DNA of 64,000 nucleotides, from contig KN880473.1 of NCBI GenBank assembly GCA_000934385.1, forward strand, positions 62,001 to 126,000. The letters are read 5' to 3'. The translations under genes and the position numbers were made by a program. The first letter of the stretch is position 1. Each line of letters opens with the position of its first letter. The DNA comes from Cylindrobasidium torrendii FP15055 ss-10 (taxonomy: Eukaryota > Basidiomycota > Agaricomycetes > Agaricales > Physalacriaceae). The notes beneath the pieces were generated by a model. The model had not been told where the DNA came from. It did no database searches and was given only the letters and a program-made list of their open reading frames with translations. Positions 46,187 to 57,634 of the stretch are shown piece by piece.

Positions 46187-47553
46187 ATGTCCACATCCGT
46201 CAACAGCAAAGCACCAACTTTTCATCCCGCCCTCTACTTGGTGTTCCCAAACATCGTACTCATTGTAGCACTCGCGGCAAATCTGAGATTATCGACGCGT
46301 TTGGCACTCGTAATTGCGCACACCGCACTTTCCTTGAAGGCCGTCGCGGCGACGACGGGGAGGGCGGATCAAGACTATATGATGGGGGCGGCTGTGTCGG
46401 AACTGTGGTTGACGGCCGTGCATCTTTTGCTTTGTGTTACACCTATTCGGGACTATAAACACGAGGATGATAGTGAGCAGACGCCGGATGGATGGCTTGC
46501 AAGACTCTACTGGTGCGCTTGCGTGAAATTCAGCCAACGAGGGATTGGATGGAATTACGAGGTGTGTCCGAACTTTCACTTTCACTGTATCGATTAGTAC
46601 AAGTGAAATGGCTCCTTGTGTAGGTGAATAACGTGCCAAAACGACCGACGAGCACGCGCAGAGCCTTTCTGCTTACACAGGCAGTGCAACTGTTGCTATA
46701 CTTTCTGCTCATGGATGCCTGTCGGGTTGCATTGGACGCCTTTCCAGTCCTGCGCACACATACAGGAGATTGGGAGGTCGCAATGCTCTCTTCTACGCTC
46801 ACCGTTAGAGTAATCCGCGCGCTAATCTGTGGCTGCGTCGTGATGAGCAGTATAAAGCTGCAATATTTGATTCTGTCGATTGGGAGTGTGGCGGCACACA
46901 TCAACGAGCCGAAGGATTGGCCAGACGTCTTTGGAAGCTGGAGTAATGCGACCACACTTGCAGGATTCTGGGGGTAGGTTTTGCTCTTAATGAGCTGGTT
47001 CGACGCTGATAGCCTAGAAGAAAAACTTGGCACAAGATCATCACTCGAGTATATTTCCCCGTCTCACTTATGTCCACCTATTCTGAACTTGGATCAGTAT
47101 GCCACAGGAATCGCAACTCGTATTTGCCACTTCATCGGCGTCAATCGAGGGACCTCGTTGTTCTATGTGACCTACGTCGTAGTAGTGTTCCATATTTCTG
47201 GACTTCACCACTCCGGAGGGGACGCCATGGCAAGGAGGTCACTTCGATATCTCTGGAGCACCGGGCCATATTTCCAAGTGCAGTGCGCTCTTTTGATCCT
47301 AGAATATGGTGCTATTCGAGCATTTGAAAGGCTTGGCCTTAACCACCTGAAGGTGATGGCAGGCTCGAAGAAGCCGAGTGAGGCTTGGGATACTAGAGTA
47401 AAGATGCTGAGATTTGCATGGGTTTTCATGGCGTTGGCGCTCCCGTCGCACCTCTTTGTCGATGGGCCAATCGAGGCGGGAGGTGCGCTGTTGTCTTCCC
47501 TTGGACCGTTCTCTCCAGTAGGTAGCGTGTTGCGTTATTTTGGCGATGTTTGA
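46187..47553 (+). CDS. Wax-synthase-like membrane O-acyltransferase
   Basis: Four exons (46187-46561, 46624-46973, 47018-47048, 47098-47553) give 403 residues with several hydrophobic segments (for example LYLVFPNIVLIVALAANL, LTQAVQLLLYFLLM, and LFYVTYVVVVFHISGL). The signature region is FWG.KTWHK, then the helix YVVVVFHISGLHHSGGD containing the putative catalytic histidine of the wax synthase domain (PF13813) typical of fungal membrane acetyltransferases. The third exon is only 31 nt; splicing it to 47098 in phase 0 is the only way to reach the histidine helix without a stop. Relatives acetylate or acylate alcohols in lipid or terpenoid pathways in the ER. The substrate here is unknown. Confidence 0.82.
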
Positions 47554-47722
47554 ATGGATGTAACTACAAGAGTTAAGACCGGGCATGTGTGTACAAGCGG
47601 AACGAGAATCATAGTCCAACTACTGTAAGTTGTAGTGATTACGTGATGCTTTCCTGCTCAAGGTGATGGGATCACGATTCGCACGCTTCTCATGGGTAAA
47701 AAGCGGACGTTCTGCTACACAA

Positions 47723-49110
47723 TCATGTCACCCACTCTTCCACCATTGCACACGTCGTGCCAAAAAGCTCGTGACTGTCCTCCATCAAAAACCGCTCTGT
47801 CAGGATCGGGAAAACCTGCCAGTTCACCCACTCGAACACATCGTTGATACCTGTCTCTTCCTCTTCTGCTCCTTCGTTTGCCGCATCTGCATCATCACCC
47901 TCGCGCGCAGCGTAGTCCAATTCTGCCAGCGCAACCCACTCTAAATGCTTGAGGCCCATCCCTGGGGACGCAATGAGAGCATCAAGGGCCTTTAAACTTG
48001 CGAGACTTGTGTAACGGATGTACGGCCAGTGGATGCTAAACAAAACTGACATCGACTGCAGCGTGCGGTTTTCCATTCGATGGGATTCAAGGGCCCTTTC
48101 CCAGAAAGAACTGTATGCAGCGTGTCCTGGGCAAGGGCTGCTGCTGAGCTCGAGCGCGAGATGGGAGAGTGAGGCGGGAAGGGCAATAGTATCCGACATT
48201 CCCGAAAGGTCTGTCCGCATATGTGGTAAGAATTCCACGACCCGAGTATTACGGGGAGAGCATGCTTACCAGAGGATACTTCCAGGGCATCTTTGAAGAC
48301 CAATTCGCGAAGCGTTTGACTCCAGAGGACGCATGCATTTCCAAGCGCGCGTAAAAATGGTGCGGAGATGGACATCCCTTCCAACGTCAAAAATTTGACG
48401 CCGGGGAATACAGATGTTTCCACGAGTAATTCCAGCATGTTGGAGATATCAGCAGCCTTTGCGCGTATGATGAGTGTTTCCAGCGAGGGGATTACTGGAG
48501 GAGAGCGCATGCTGCCAGTCAGTACGTCCACGTTCAGAGCGTCCATATTGAGCATTTCGAGCATTTTTATATTGGGAAAGCAACGAAGGATACGCAAGAG
48601 CTGCGCACGGGTTTGCGAGTCGGTGAAGTGCAGATGAGCGGTGGTGATGGTCGTGGGGAAACATGAGATAATTGTGAACGCGCTCGGGAAATTGGACCTG
48701 GGAATGGACTGAATGTACCATATAAAGACGTCCTCGATGTTGGGTAGAAGGTTCAGCACTCGCCGCAGCTCCGTCGGTTCATCAGAGCGCGGCTTTGCCA
48801 GGGCGCGACAACGACTGTCAATTTCGACGTGTCGAACGGCAGAGGCCAGCGCAGGTACGCGTTCGCATAGATCAATGAAAATCGGTATCCTTTCATCTAG
48901 ATCCACTGCGTGAAACCTTTTCTCTCGGACCCAAGGGATGATGTCCGGCCAAACGAAGACAATGGCTGCGAAGGGGTCACCTCGCGATTCTGCCATGGTG
49001 TAGAAGGCATCAGGATCCTTGTGTATGGCACCCAGCCATTCGAGGATGCGGATTTTGATCTCAACGGGAAGCGTCCGCGTAGTGGGAATATGGCGATGCT
49101 CATCCGTCAT
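47723..49110 (-). CDS. F-box/LRR-like protein, family member 2
   Basis: Two exons (49110-48270, 48210-47723; intron 59 nt) encode 442 residues. It starts RTLPVEIKIRILEWLGAI, a degenerate F-box-like helix, then IVFVWPDIIPWVREKRFHAV, the block shared with the two sister genes. The rest is leucine-rich with repeats such as MLEMLNMDALNVDVL, LETLIIRA and VKFLTLEGM. An acidic stretch (EEEETG) lies near the C-terminus, which keeps the family's FLMEDSHELFGT-like end. An upstream ATG at 49206 would add 32 hydrophobic residues and cannot be excluded. It is head to tail with member 3, which points to local duplication. Confidence 0.78.
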
Positions 49111-49361
49111 GGCCGTAAGAGGCAGAATACGTGGTAAGGGTATCGCCGGTGGCGCTGTACATAAGCAAAGTAAACAAGGCTGCAAGACTGTTAGTGTGTC
49201 CGTCAAACGTGAGATGGAGGATATGGTTCAAAATGTTTTGGAGGCAAGGCTAATTTGAATTGGCCAAATCAGCCAAAAGCGCGATCGGCATGAGCTACAG
49301 TAGTATCAGTGTGTACATACTTACAAGCTTGTAGGAAATATATTTGTGTCCTTGAACCTTT

Positions 49362-50399
49362 CTACATACGGATGTAAGGGGGCAGTCTAGAGTCCTCAAG
49401 GTCCTTCCACGGCATGCTCAGCACGTCCTCCCAGGATGTGCCGTACTTCTTCCCCCCATAGGAATCAAAAAACCTAGCATTAATGCTAGGGAAAATGCTT
49501 TCATAAGCTCTTTGACCAAGCCTATCCGTCACATCTGTTGCCCCCCACTTGTTGCGTGGGAATAAGCCCCATCTCAAGTGCTTAACACCAAGGGCTGGAG
49601 AGCCAATGACCTTATCGAAGGAAGCCACATGGGATATATGAGTTCTTGTGTTGACAATCGTATTTATCTCTGACGAGATGAACGCAATGCGCAAGGTGAG
49701 AACTGGTATACAACGTGCTGTGCCGCGGGAGCGATGCAGGAGGGTTTCCCTCCAGAATCCAATGTAGTGTGCTTCTTCGGGTTTACTGAGATACGCTCCG
49801 ACAAAGATACTGATATCGAGGTGCTCAAGTAGGAGGGGGAGTTCGATGGCTCCGAACGGATGGCTACTCTCGAGGAAAGACTCGTGATTTATGATACGGA
49901 TTTCGCGTAAATGCCGACACCATGAAACGTTGAGATATCCGAGGAATAGCAAGGTTTCAATATAGATGTCTGCTTCTTCAAGAACGAGAGTGGTGGCATT
50001 AGGTAAACCAGTCGCCCAATTCTTTTGCATCTGTCGAGACATTTAGGAAGTTAATGGGCTATAGTAGACGCTGCGCACCTCCGAAAGAAAGTAGGTGTGA
50101 GATCCAAGAATGCGCAATGTGCGAACACAGGCTTTTATTGTTGACGCATCAGCAACACAAGCCACAAAGCTGTCGATGCTCCACTGGTCACTGAGTACGA
50201 GTTCACGGAAGCGGTGTTGACGAATTCGGTGTATAGTATCAGGCCATAAGAGCGCTAGTGCAGAAAGTTGTTTTTGTTGTGCTCTTTTAGCAGCCTGTCC
50301 TTGTACTTGATCATCCCACGCAATGGCGTCAATTATGGCGGATTTGATCTTCGAAGGGAATTCTCTGGAGAAAGGCTCAGACACTACGGGTACACTCAT
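49362..50399 (-). CDS. F-box/LRR-like protein, family member 3
   Basis: Two exons (50399-50079, 50030-49362; intron 48 nt) encode 329 residues. N-terminal FPSKIKSAIIDAIAW and LALLWPDTIHRIRQHRFRELV match the sister genes; leucine-rich segments (LLLEHLDISIFVG, VLTLRIAFIS, GVKHLRWGL) follow and the end contains ARFFDSYGGKKYG, close to FFDGEGREKWG of member 1. The first intron is at an equivalent place to that of member 1, just after the block following the conserved RF motif. An ATG at 50429 would add ten residues. Function as an SCF adaptor is a family guess. Confidence 0.78.
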
Positions 50400-50960
50400 C
50401 GTCGCACGACAGAGCCACTCGAATGCCACTCGTTGTGAAGGTTGAAGTGGTGGTGGGAAGCAGGTGGCGATCGAACCACCGGTTGCTGCTTATGTACGAT
50501 GGTCCATTGTTTCGAATTCGGCATGCTCCGCTAAGTTGCGGCATCCTAAATTACCTGAAGTTTCTATGGACTGCTTTGATTATTGCTACCGGAAAAGCTA
50601 GAGAGCCCTGGATAACACAGACGCATTTTTACCGCCTTGATGTGGGCGCAGTTCATAGTACATATTTGGAGGTTGTGGACTTCTGAATCTCTGGGCCATT
50701 CTGTTGCTCGAAATGCACGTGACGAAGCTTGCAAAGACGTCACGTCACATACGTGTCACTCAAACTCCAAGGGCGATCAATTCTGGAACCTTTGCTTCGC
50801 GTCTCTCACTTCCGCCGCAGAAGAGGCTCGGCCATTGTTTGCTCACTTTTTTTGTATACGACGCGCAGGGCGCTCAGGAAGACGAATATTTACGTGGAAT
50901 ATAACGGTGCGCCTTAGTGAAGTCTCAAGAGTTATGTCCTCATCCCGTCCAGACTGAGCC
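50400..50960. other. Divergent promoter region
   Basis: Separates F-box-like member 3 (minus) from the repeat-containing membrane protein (plus). At 50468-50482 the minus strand has a T-arm-like GGTGG-TTCGATCG-CCACC, but the loop is 8 nt and no acceptor or anticodon stem matches, so no tRNA is called. Confidence 0.45.
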
Positions 50961-53491
50961 ATGGTACAACCAAAGAAACATGCAGGCCCCGGAATGGGCA
51001 ATAGGACGACTTCGACGCAACCATTGACGAAGAAGCAGTCGTCTGCGGCTCCGATCAAGGGCGGCAACAAACTCGCGTCGTCGGTGCCTTCCCCGCCCTC
51101 GTTTTCATCGTCATCACTATCCGCCGAGTCCAAGAAAAAGGGCAAAGCTGCAAACCGAAAAGACAAGAAACCACGAAAGCCGTTCAACCTGTTCACTTTC
51201 TTCCTCTTCGTCTTCGCGCTCTACTCGCTCTACGTGTGTCCACAAGACTACGCCGGAGAGAGCTCGTTCTGCCGCGGCCTCAATACCTACAAGGAGTCCG
51301 TCGTCCTTCCTGCCTTCCGCCGGGTCGTTCTCCCCACATATGAACATGTTGTTGTGCCCGCGTTCAATCGCGCCATGGCCGAGGTGGTCGTCCCTACATA
51401 TGAAATAGCGAAGGAACAGGCTCTTGACCAACTCGAAAAGGCCCGTTCAACGGAGTATGGTCAGAAGGCAGAGAAGTTCGCCGTCCCTGCATACCACTCC
51501 GCCCGTCACGGCGCCGAGGTTGCCTACCGCCAGGCTTTGATTCCCGCCTATGAACGCATCGCCATTCCCACCTACAACAACGTCCTCGTCCCTGCATACG
51601 ATGAAGGCTATAAGCGCGTGCTACTGCCAACCTATCACCGCGTGCTCGTCCCAGCATATGAACGTGCATGGGACGCTATCGCTGCGCAGACTGCGCCCTA
51701 CGTGCTCCGCGTCCAGCAGGCTGCCGCACCCTATGTTCACCAGGTCAAGCCGTACGGTCTCTATGTCCAGCGCGGCTATGCTCTCTCTCTTGAACTTTAC
51801 GAGGCTGCCCAGCCCTATGGACAGCAACTCTGGGAACTGTTGCTTCAGCTTTTCCAACTTTTGCAAGGTCTTTGGGAAACCAGCCGTCCACACGTTGAGA
51901 AGGTGTGGGATATCGCATCCGAGCATCTAGGTGACGCGCGTCGCCAATGGGTGGATCCGCATGTGCAGGTCATGTGGCTTAAGGTGCTCGAGAGGGCGGG
52001 ACGCAACGCTGGCGAGCAGGATTTTCAAAGCAGAGTTACCGTGGCGCCGGCGCCGGCCGCGGAAACGATGACAACTGAGGCCCCAACCCACGAATCCACC
52101 GTCGCGCACGACACCAAGTCATCCTTGGTTGTCACTGTCACCGAAGCCGCCGCAACGACAAGTGTTGTCCCCGCGCCTACAGCTACTCCCGTTCTAGAGG
52201 CCGAGGAGCCAATCGAGGAGCCCACAGCATCCGTTGCTGAGACTCTTTCTGAGGAAGCTACTTCTTCTCTTGAACCGCCTGCTGCTACTCCCGAATCTGA
52301 CGATATCGACGCTTTCTTGGCCGCGCTTGGTCTGGATTCGCAAGAGGAGGCCTCGAGTGTTTCGATCGAGTTAGAGCAGGCTGCTGCAGAAGCCGACGCA
52401 CCTGCTCAGACTGTGAGTCCAGAGGAGATCGCGGAGAAGCGTGCCAAACTCGAAGCCCGATACCAGGCGCACTGGGAAAAAGTGACCAGCAAAGCGGACG
52501 AGCTTGCCCCGGTCATTCGCCAGCGCTTGCTGGAGCTTCGCCAGGCGGCGGTGGAGGACCTGAATAGCCTGGCGCTGCCTCAGGCTCTGCGTGATGAGTG
52601 TGACACTCTCCTCGGCGGCGCCGAGCGCTACCTGGAACGCGAGCGTACAGCTGTTGTCGACGCGGATCGTCAAGTCCGTGCCGAGCGCTTCACCAAAGTT
52701 GTCGATCGCGTGCAGGCCAGCTTCCAGGATGTCACCACCGGGTTCCAGGACGGTGTCCTACAGACAGTATCCACTGCGAGGAATACTGAGGTCGAGGAGT
52801 GCATGGCAGCGGGACAACAGGTCAAGGCACTGGCTGAGCGTGCCCAGGCTGACCTTGGACTGGACTACGCGTGGTTAGAGGATGTGACATACAACGATTG
52901 GCAAAGGTATCATGCCCTCTTGGGGATTCATGTCGACTTCCAAGAGCAGGTAAAGTTATCTTCATCGTTTGTCTTGATGGTATGCTCACATCTGAAAAGC
53001 TCAAGCAAATTCAAGAAAACACTCACCCAAAGCCTATCGCTGACCCACTTGATACTTTCCTTCCCGAGCTCCAGAATGCGCTGAAAGGAGAGATCGTCGG
53101 ATGTTTGCTACGTGTGTCGAAGCTCAAGGCCGCAGGCGACGCGGTGTTCAAGGAGAAGGAAGAGAAGGAAGTCCATTCCGAGGCAGGCGATCTCACGCAT
53201 GGCGGCATGTTTGTTGGGCGTGGTAGCGAAGAGGTCGAGGAGGCTATAGCCAAAGCACCCGAAGAGCCAAAATCTGTCCCGACGCTCGAGTTCACAATGG
53301 TGTCGGGGCCTACGACCACGCCTGAGGTGGATGTCCCGGTTGTTCAGTCCTTGGAAGAGAAGGTGGCTCCATCTTCAGTGCTGCCGTCTACGAGCGCGAC
53401 CTCAGCCCAAGAATACGCGACGATACTGCCCATCGGCGAGCCAGTCGTTGGGGATATGCGTGACTTTGGCGACTTCCATGAGGAGCTTTAG
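50961..53491 (+). CDS. Single-pass membrane protein with Pro-Ala/Thr-Tyr/Phe repeats
   Basis: Two exons (50961-52949, 53000-53491; intron 50 nt) encode 826 residues. A basic, Ser-rich N-terminus (1-73) precedes one transmembrane segment at about 75-92 (FNLFTFFLFVFALYSLYV). Then ten P-(A/T)-(Y/F) units lie at P117, 125, 133, 145, 176, 195, 203, 211, 223 and 231, embedded in Val/Leu-rich sequence such as RVVLPTYEHVVVPAF and RVLVPAYERAW; spacings of 8, 8 and 12 residues occur twice. A helical Gln/Leu/Trp-rich region and a Thr/Glu/Ala-rich acidic linker follow, then a long coiled-coil-like region (about 475-720). I do not recognise the family. Topology suggests a membrane-anchored protein with a large helical domain, perhaps at the ER or nuclear envelope; that is inference. 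Confidence 0.8.
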
Positions 53492-54324
53492 GCGCGCAAC
53501 TTGGTTGTGTGGATACTGGATTATGCTTGAAAGATAGATACTTACTTACTCTATGGTCCCCTACGTACGTACATATACCTCGCTGCTGTCGCTGTATTCC
53601 CATGTGCTGTTTATTATGTCGGTTTCGTATTTTAATATTTCAATACGTGATTCAGTGTCAGGTCGGCGTAAAGGCACTCTTTGGTGTGATGTCCGAAAGA
53701 CATGGGACTCGAAGGATGGTTGGATCTGGGTTGGATGTAGTAGAGTGGTTTTGCCGTGATACATGCTGGAGAAAATCGTGTTGTGCTTATATGTTGCTGT
53801 GTTTTCTTTCCAAGTCAATTTACCCGACCGGCTTGGCCAGAGGTAAACAGTGCAAATCTGAATCTCAGCTACACCGTTCAGTACTTCAGTCGTGAGTGAT
53901 TAGTGTCGCGCTACGTCCTCGGGGAACTGTAGACGCAATTGTAACAAAATGTCTGCCATTGACCCATCACTTTACAATTCCCTCTGGCCAGTACTTGAGA
54001 AGGACGCATGCGTACAGTCTGCATCGGCATTCTGTCCTACCGTTACCCATAAAAAACATTGTGCCCACGTGGACCATATTCGAAGCACCATGCCAGTGTT
54101 GATGCACTTTAATTTACTTAATTAACGGCAGGAATTGGTCATATACTCATAAGTGGTGCAGACAAGGTGCAGAATCACTACTAGGAAGCGAAAATACTGG
54201 TCAATTTCAATGAGTGGAAGTGAACGTTGAACGTGGAACGTGGAACGTGGAACATTGAGATGGCATCCGAGTGTCCTTAGACTAGTCGAGGAACCAAAAT
54301 CAAATGCAAGGCTTACAAGAAGCG
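53492..54324. other. Intergenic between convergent genes, with minisatellite
   Basis: 3' UTRs of the repeat protein and HDDC2-like gene. Contains a 7-nt tandem repeat at 54222-54256. Otherwise no signal. Confidence 0.5.
54222..54256. repeat. Minisatellite, 7-nt unit GAACGTG x5
   Basis: Five consecutive units: GAACGTT, then three copies of GAACGTG, then GAACATT. The middle three are perfect. Confidence 0.9.
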
Positions 54325-55381
54325 TTACAAATTATCTCCCATCGACCTTGCACGCTCTTTCAGTAAGCTATCCCCCCATTGAGCAACCTCCTCATGACGA
54401 ATATGAGGTACGCTACTGTCGAAGAAAGTTTGCAAGTCCTTATCGGAATTCACCCGTTCATATTCAAACGCTAAAACATTGTAATGAATGATAGAGCGCA
54501 CGAGGTTTGTACACATACCCTGCGAGGCCATTTCGAAGCGGTCGAGATCTAAGAACGTGTCAGAAGAAGCAGAGACGGTTGACGAATGGCAGGGCAAACC
54601 TTTAACGAAGCGCGCTTCAGGCGTCTCCTGCATCTCATATTCCTGCCCGTTTATCAACATGCGAGCCATGCATGAGCAGGGATATCATACCTTCCAGAGA
54701 TTCAGGATTCTCTTTGCGGGAGGGCTATCGTGAAGCATCTCATGAACGAAATTGTTCATCGCTTCCTTGAGTTCGGGTTAGCGTTGCCGGGGAAGAAAAT
54801 GTATAGGGCAACCTCTTCGAGCTGGCGTTTCTCCGGCTTGCTGATACCCTCGCGCGGGGTAATATCACCGACTACACGTTTAATTGAGCAATCAATAGTG
54901 GGGCGCAGATATCATCGTACCTTGCGCCTCGGCAAGATCATGGACTACTGCGAGCATCACGCATCTTTCATTGAGATCAATGAAAGCGTGTGATTTAGCA
55001 CAATTATTCTCTTACCTTGCTACGTCCAACTTCTCGTCGGAGGTGCACATCGCGAGGACGGCCATCCGGTACATGTGGTCGGAGATACTAAGCTGAGCAT
55101 TGAATGCCACGAAGCCAATAGGGCAGTACATATTACCTTTCAGCTTGTGGGATCTACAGCGGGTAAGCCCGCGACCACCACCGAACTCAAAGCATACCCC
55201 ATGGTCGACCCATCCGGTACGTTTCTGAGTCTATTTACATAGACGGGTATCAGCTCATTGATCTCTTTCTCAATTGGCAGCCAACCTTCAGCTTTTCAAG
55301 GATATGGAAGAAGGCTAGTTGATCTGTTGCTTTGTCCCCAGAAGACACGTACAGGGGCGGGAATGTGCGCTTTGTGGCCAT
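54325..55381 (-). CDS. HD-domain 5'-deoxynucleotidase (HDDC2/YfbR type)
   Basis: Ten short exons: 55381-55286, 55224-55198, 55153-55137, 55087-55016, 54964-54921, 54871-54813, 54765-54691, 54642-54600, 54548-54519 and 54470-54325, giving 202 residues, the usual length (human HDDC2 has 204). Motifs in order: KRTGWV, ESISDHMYRMAV (first metal His), VVHDLAEAQVGDITP (the HD pair), KRQLEEEAM, LWKEYEMQETPEARFVKDLDRFEMASQA. These enzymes remove the 5'-phosphate from deoxynucleoside monophosphates in the cytosol. The third exon is only 17 nt but supplies IPQAE in front of SISDH; without it the conserved glutamate-serine is lost. The start at 55381 is divergent from the RCC2-like gene. Confidence 0.9.
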
Positions 55382-55557
55382 GATGAGTGCAGGAAACAAA
55401 AATCCGGCCCGAAGTAGGATTAGTCATATCGGATCAGCGGGCGCACGTTCCGCGATTTGCGAACTCATCGGCACTAACGTTCAACTCTATCTTCCGCTCT
55501 TTCATGACCATATTTTGCCCGTCCGCGACCTTTTGGAGTTAGTTCAACAGCTGTACA
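55382..55557. promoter_or_regulatory. Compact bidirectional promoter
   Basis: Only 176 bp separate the start codons of the HDDC2-type gene (minus) and the RCC2-PHD gene (plus), so their core promoters must overlap or abut. No clear TATA element is seen. Confidence 0.6.
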
Positions 55558-57634
55558 ATGGCAAGTCCGCAAAAATGGGGCCGTGGTACGTAGTATTGGT
55601 CGCGCCGGGCCGATGCAACAAAGCTAACAGCCGCCTATAGTACTACTCTGCGGTGGAACTTCATGGTGCTTGGATTCGGATTATCCTTGGATGGTGGCTA
55701 ATAAATGGCAGGACAAAACTGGGAAAGAAAGAGAAAGCTGGAGAAGGCTCAGAGTGCGCGGTTTCAAAAATCACGTTGTGAATTTGCTAACTTTGCCTAG
55801 CGCGCCCATTAATCTGCTTGAACCCCACATCCTGCGCTCGCTAAGCAATGTGAAGGTCGTTTCAATCCACACATCCTGCTGCAGCTGTCACTTTGTGGCC
55901 ATCGACATCGAAGGCGCCGCGTGGGCGTTTGGTCGCAACGGATCATCCTGCCTCGGCGTGTCCGGCGTCGACGCGGTCAACGAAAACGCGCCTCTCCGCC
56001 TTACAGCTGCCGGTCTCGGCGCAGAGCCTGGTTCCAAGATCGTGCACGCCGCCTGCGGACGGAACCACACTCTCATCGTCACCAGCGACGGCCAGGTTTT
56101 CAGTGCAGGCACGAACAAGCTTGGCGAGTGCGGTCACGCCCCATGCAATGAAGTCTCTGTTTTTCGCCCTATACGCGGCCTTGACGCGCATGCCGTTCAA
56201 GTCTCCGCTGGTATCTCCTTCTCCCTCATCCTGACCCGCGACGGAAAAGGTGCGTGACCGTGTCTGCCCATTGTGGAACGTGGCTCATCCTGGTGCAGTC
56301 TTCGCAATCGGCAGCGGTGAACACGGCCAACTGGGGAATGGCAGCACTGGAGAACGGATTTCCACCGGCAACAAAAGCTCCTTCGATGTCATTCATACCC
56401 CTAGTGCGCGACCTTTTGGCTTGCCCAACACATAGGCTCACATATTTTCCCAGCCCTCATCAGAGAATTCGCAGACAAAAACATTGTTCAAATCTCGTCG
56501 GGACAGCAACATTCCATTGCGCTTGACTCGGAGGGGACGGTGTATGTCTGGGGTTACAATGGCTATTGCCGCCTCGGCCTCGGTGACCAGAAGGACGTGC
56601 TCAGGCCCAAGGTTGTCGCCCAGTTCAACGGCCTCTCCGCCGGTACTTATGTTGCTGCTGGTCCTTCCAACTCCATCGTCATCGACAAACAGGGTGTATA
56701 CTTCATGGCAGGCAAGTGGAAGAACAGCGGTGATGGGTCGACGGGCTCGCCTTGGACGACCTTCCGATACATGAATGATCTCATGGGCATAAAATCGACT
56801 TTCGCGGCCTGTGGTGGTGTCACCCATTGGTCACTCATTGACGAGGACGACGGCGGAGTGATGACCGTGGCCTTCGGACAAGGCGCATCCTATGGCGAAC
56901 TCGGGCTCGGTGTGGATGAACCCAAGAGTGCAACAAAACCCACCAAGAACCAGCCATTGGCAGGCATAAACGTCCTTGCCATCGCTGCTGGCCAAAACAC
57001 AACTGCCATTCTCGCCGAACCCAGCGAGAAGATGAGCGAGCTCCAGAGGCATCCAGAGGTCGAGGCGCCTGAAAACTGTGTTAACTGCGAGCAAGAAATA
57101 TCCGGAAGCGAGCCACTTCTGTGCGATAAGTGTGACTACCCCTACCATCTGAAGTGCTTGAATCCTCCACTGGAGGACGTACCGACGGGAGAGTGGTTCT
57201 GTCCGCGGTGTAGCCAGGCGCCAGGACAGATGCCGCAACACTACCAGCAGCAACCACCACGACAGCAACAAGAGTATCGCCCGCCGCCGCCTGCGCAGCC
57301 CCAGTATCAACAACAACAACCACAGCAGCAGCACCATTCTCATCCTCCCCAGCAGCAACAGCGGCTTCCTCCACCCCCTCCGCACCAATACCAGCAGCAG
57401 CAGCGTCATCCACAACAACAGCAACAACAAATGCCAATGCTGCCCCCGATGAACCTGTACCCTCCACCCCACCAATACCCCCAAATACATGGTCATGGTC
57501 ATGGGCAGCAGCAAAGCACGTATCCGATGCAGTCGAACCCGTACGCACATCAGGCGGGGTATCAACAGCAACAGTACAAGCGGTCGAGGGACGAAGATGA
57601 TGGATATCTTGAAGCGAAGCGGGCAAGGCAGTAG
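55558..57634 (+). CDS. RCC1-repeat (RCC2-like) protein fused to a PHD finger
   Basis: Four exons (55558-55585, 55641-56249, 56299-56403, 56454-57634) give 640 residues. Residues 1 to about 440 form a beta-propeller of RCC1 repeats: [59 protein letters not shown] and [14 protein letters not shown]. The order and the CGGT.W start are those of RCC2/TD-60 rather than RCC1. A C4HC3 PHD finger follows at 456-500 (CVNC, CDKC, HLKC, WFCPRC), then a Gln/Pro/His-rich tail to about 610 and a basic end KRSRD. The start ATG in the 28-nt first exon is the only one that splices in phase to VLLCGG. RCC2 acts in mitosis and small-GTPase control; PHD fingers read histone tails, so chromatin targeting is inferred. 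The ORF opening at 55380 upstream is not used in this model. Confidence 0.87.
57241..57440 (+). repeat. CAG/CAA-rich low-complexity tract (poly-Gln/Pro coding)
   Basis: Within the last exon of the RCC2-PHD gene; mixed CAG and CAA codons interrupted by CCC/CCA and CAC, encoding runs of Gln with Pro and His. Codon mixing suggests it is selected as protein rather than a recent slippage repeat. Confidence 0.8.

Noticed and set aside
50455..50560. Candidate minus-strand tRNA (GGTTCGATC and a D-arm-like AACTTAGCGG)
   Set aside because: Only a 5-bp acceptor match and an 8-nt T loop; no anticodon stem. Could be a tRNA relic but not a gene.
55380..55640. Alternative start ATG 55380 for the RCC2-PHD gene
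   Set aside because: It overlaps the start codon of the divergent gene and splices out of phase with VLLCGG; the ATG at 55558 splices in phase.
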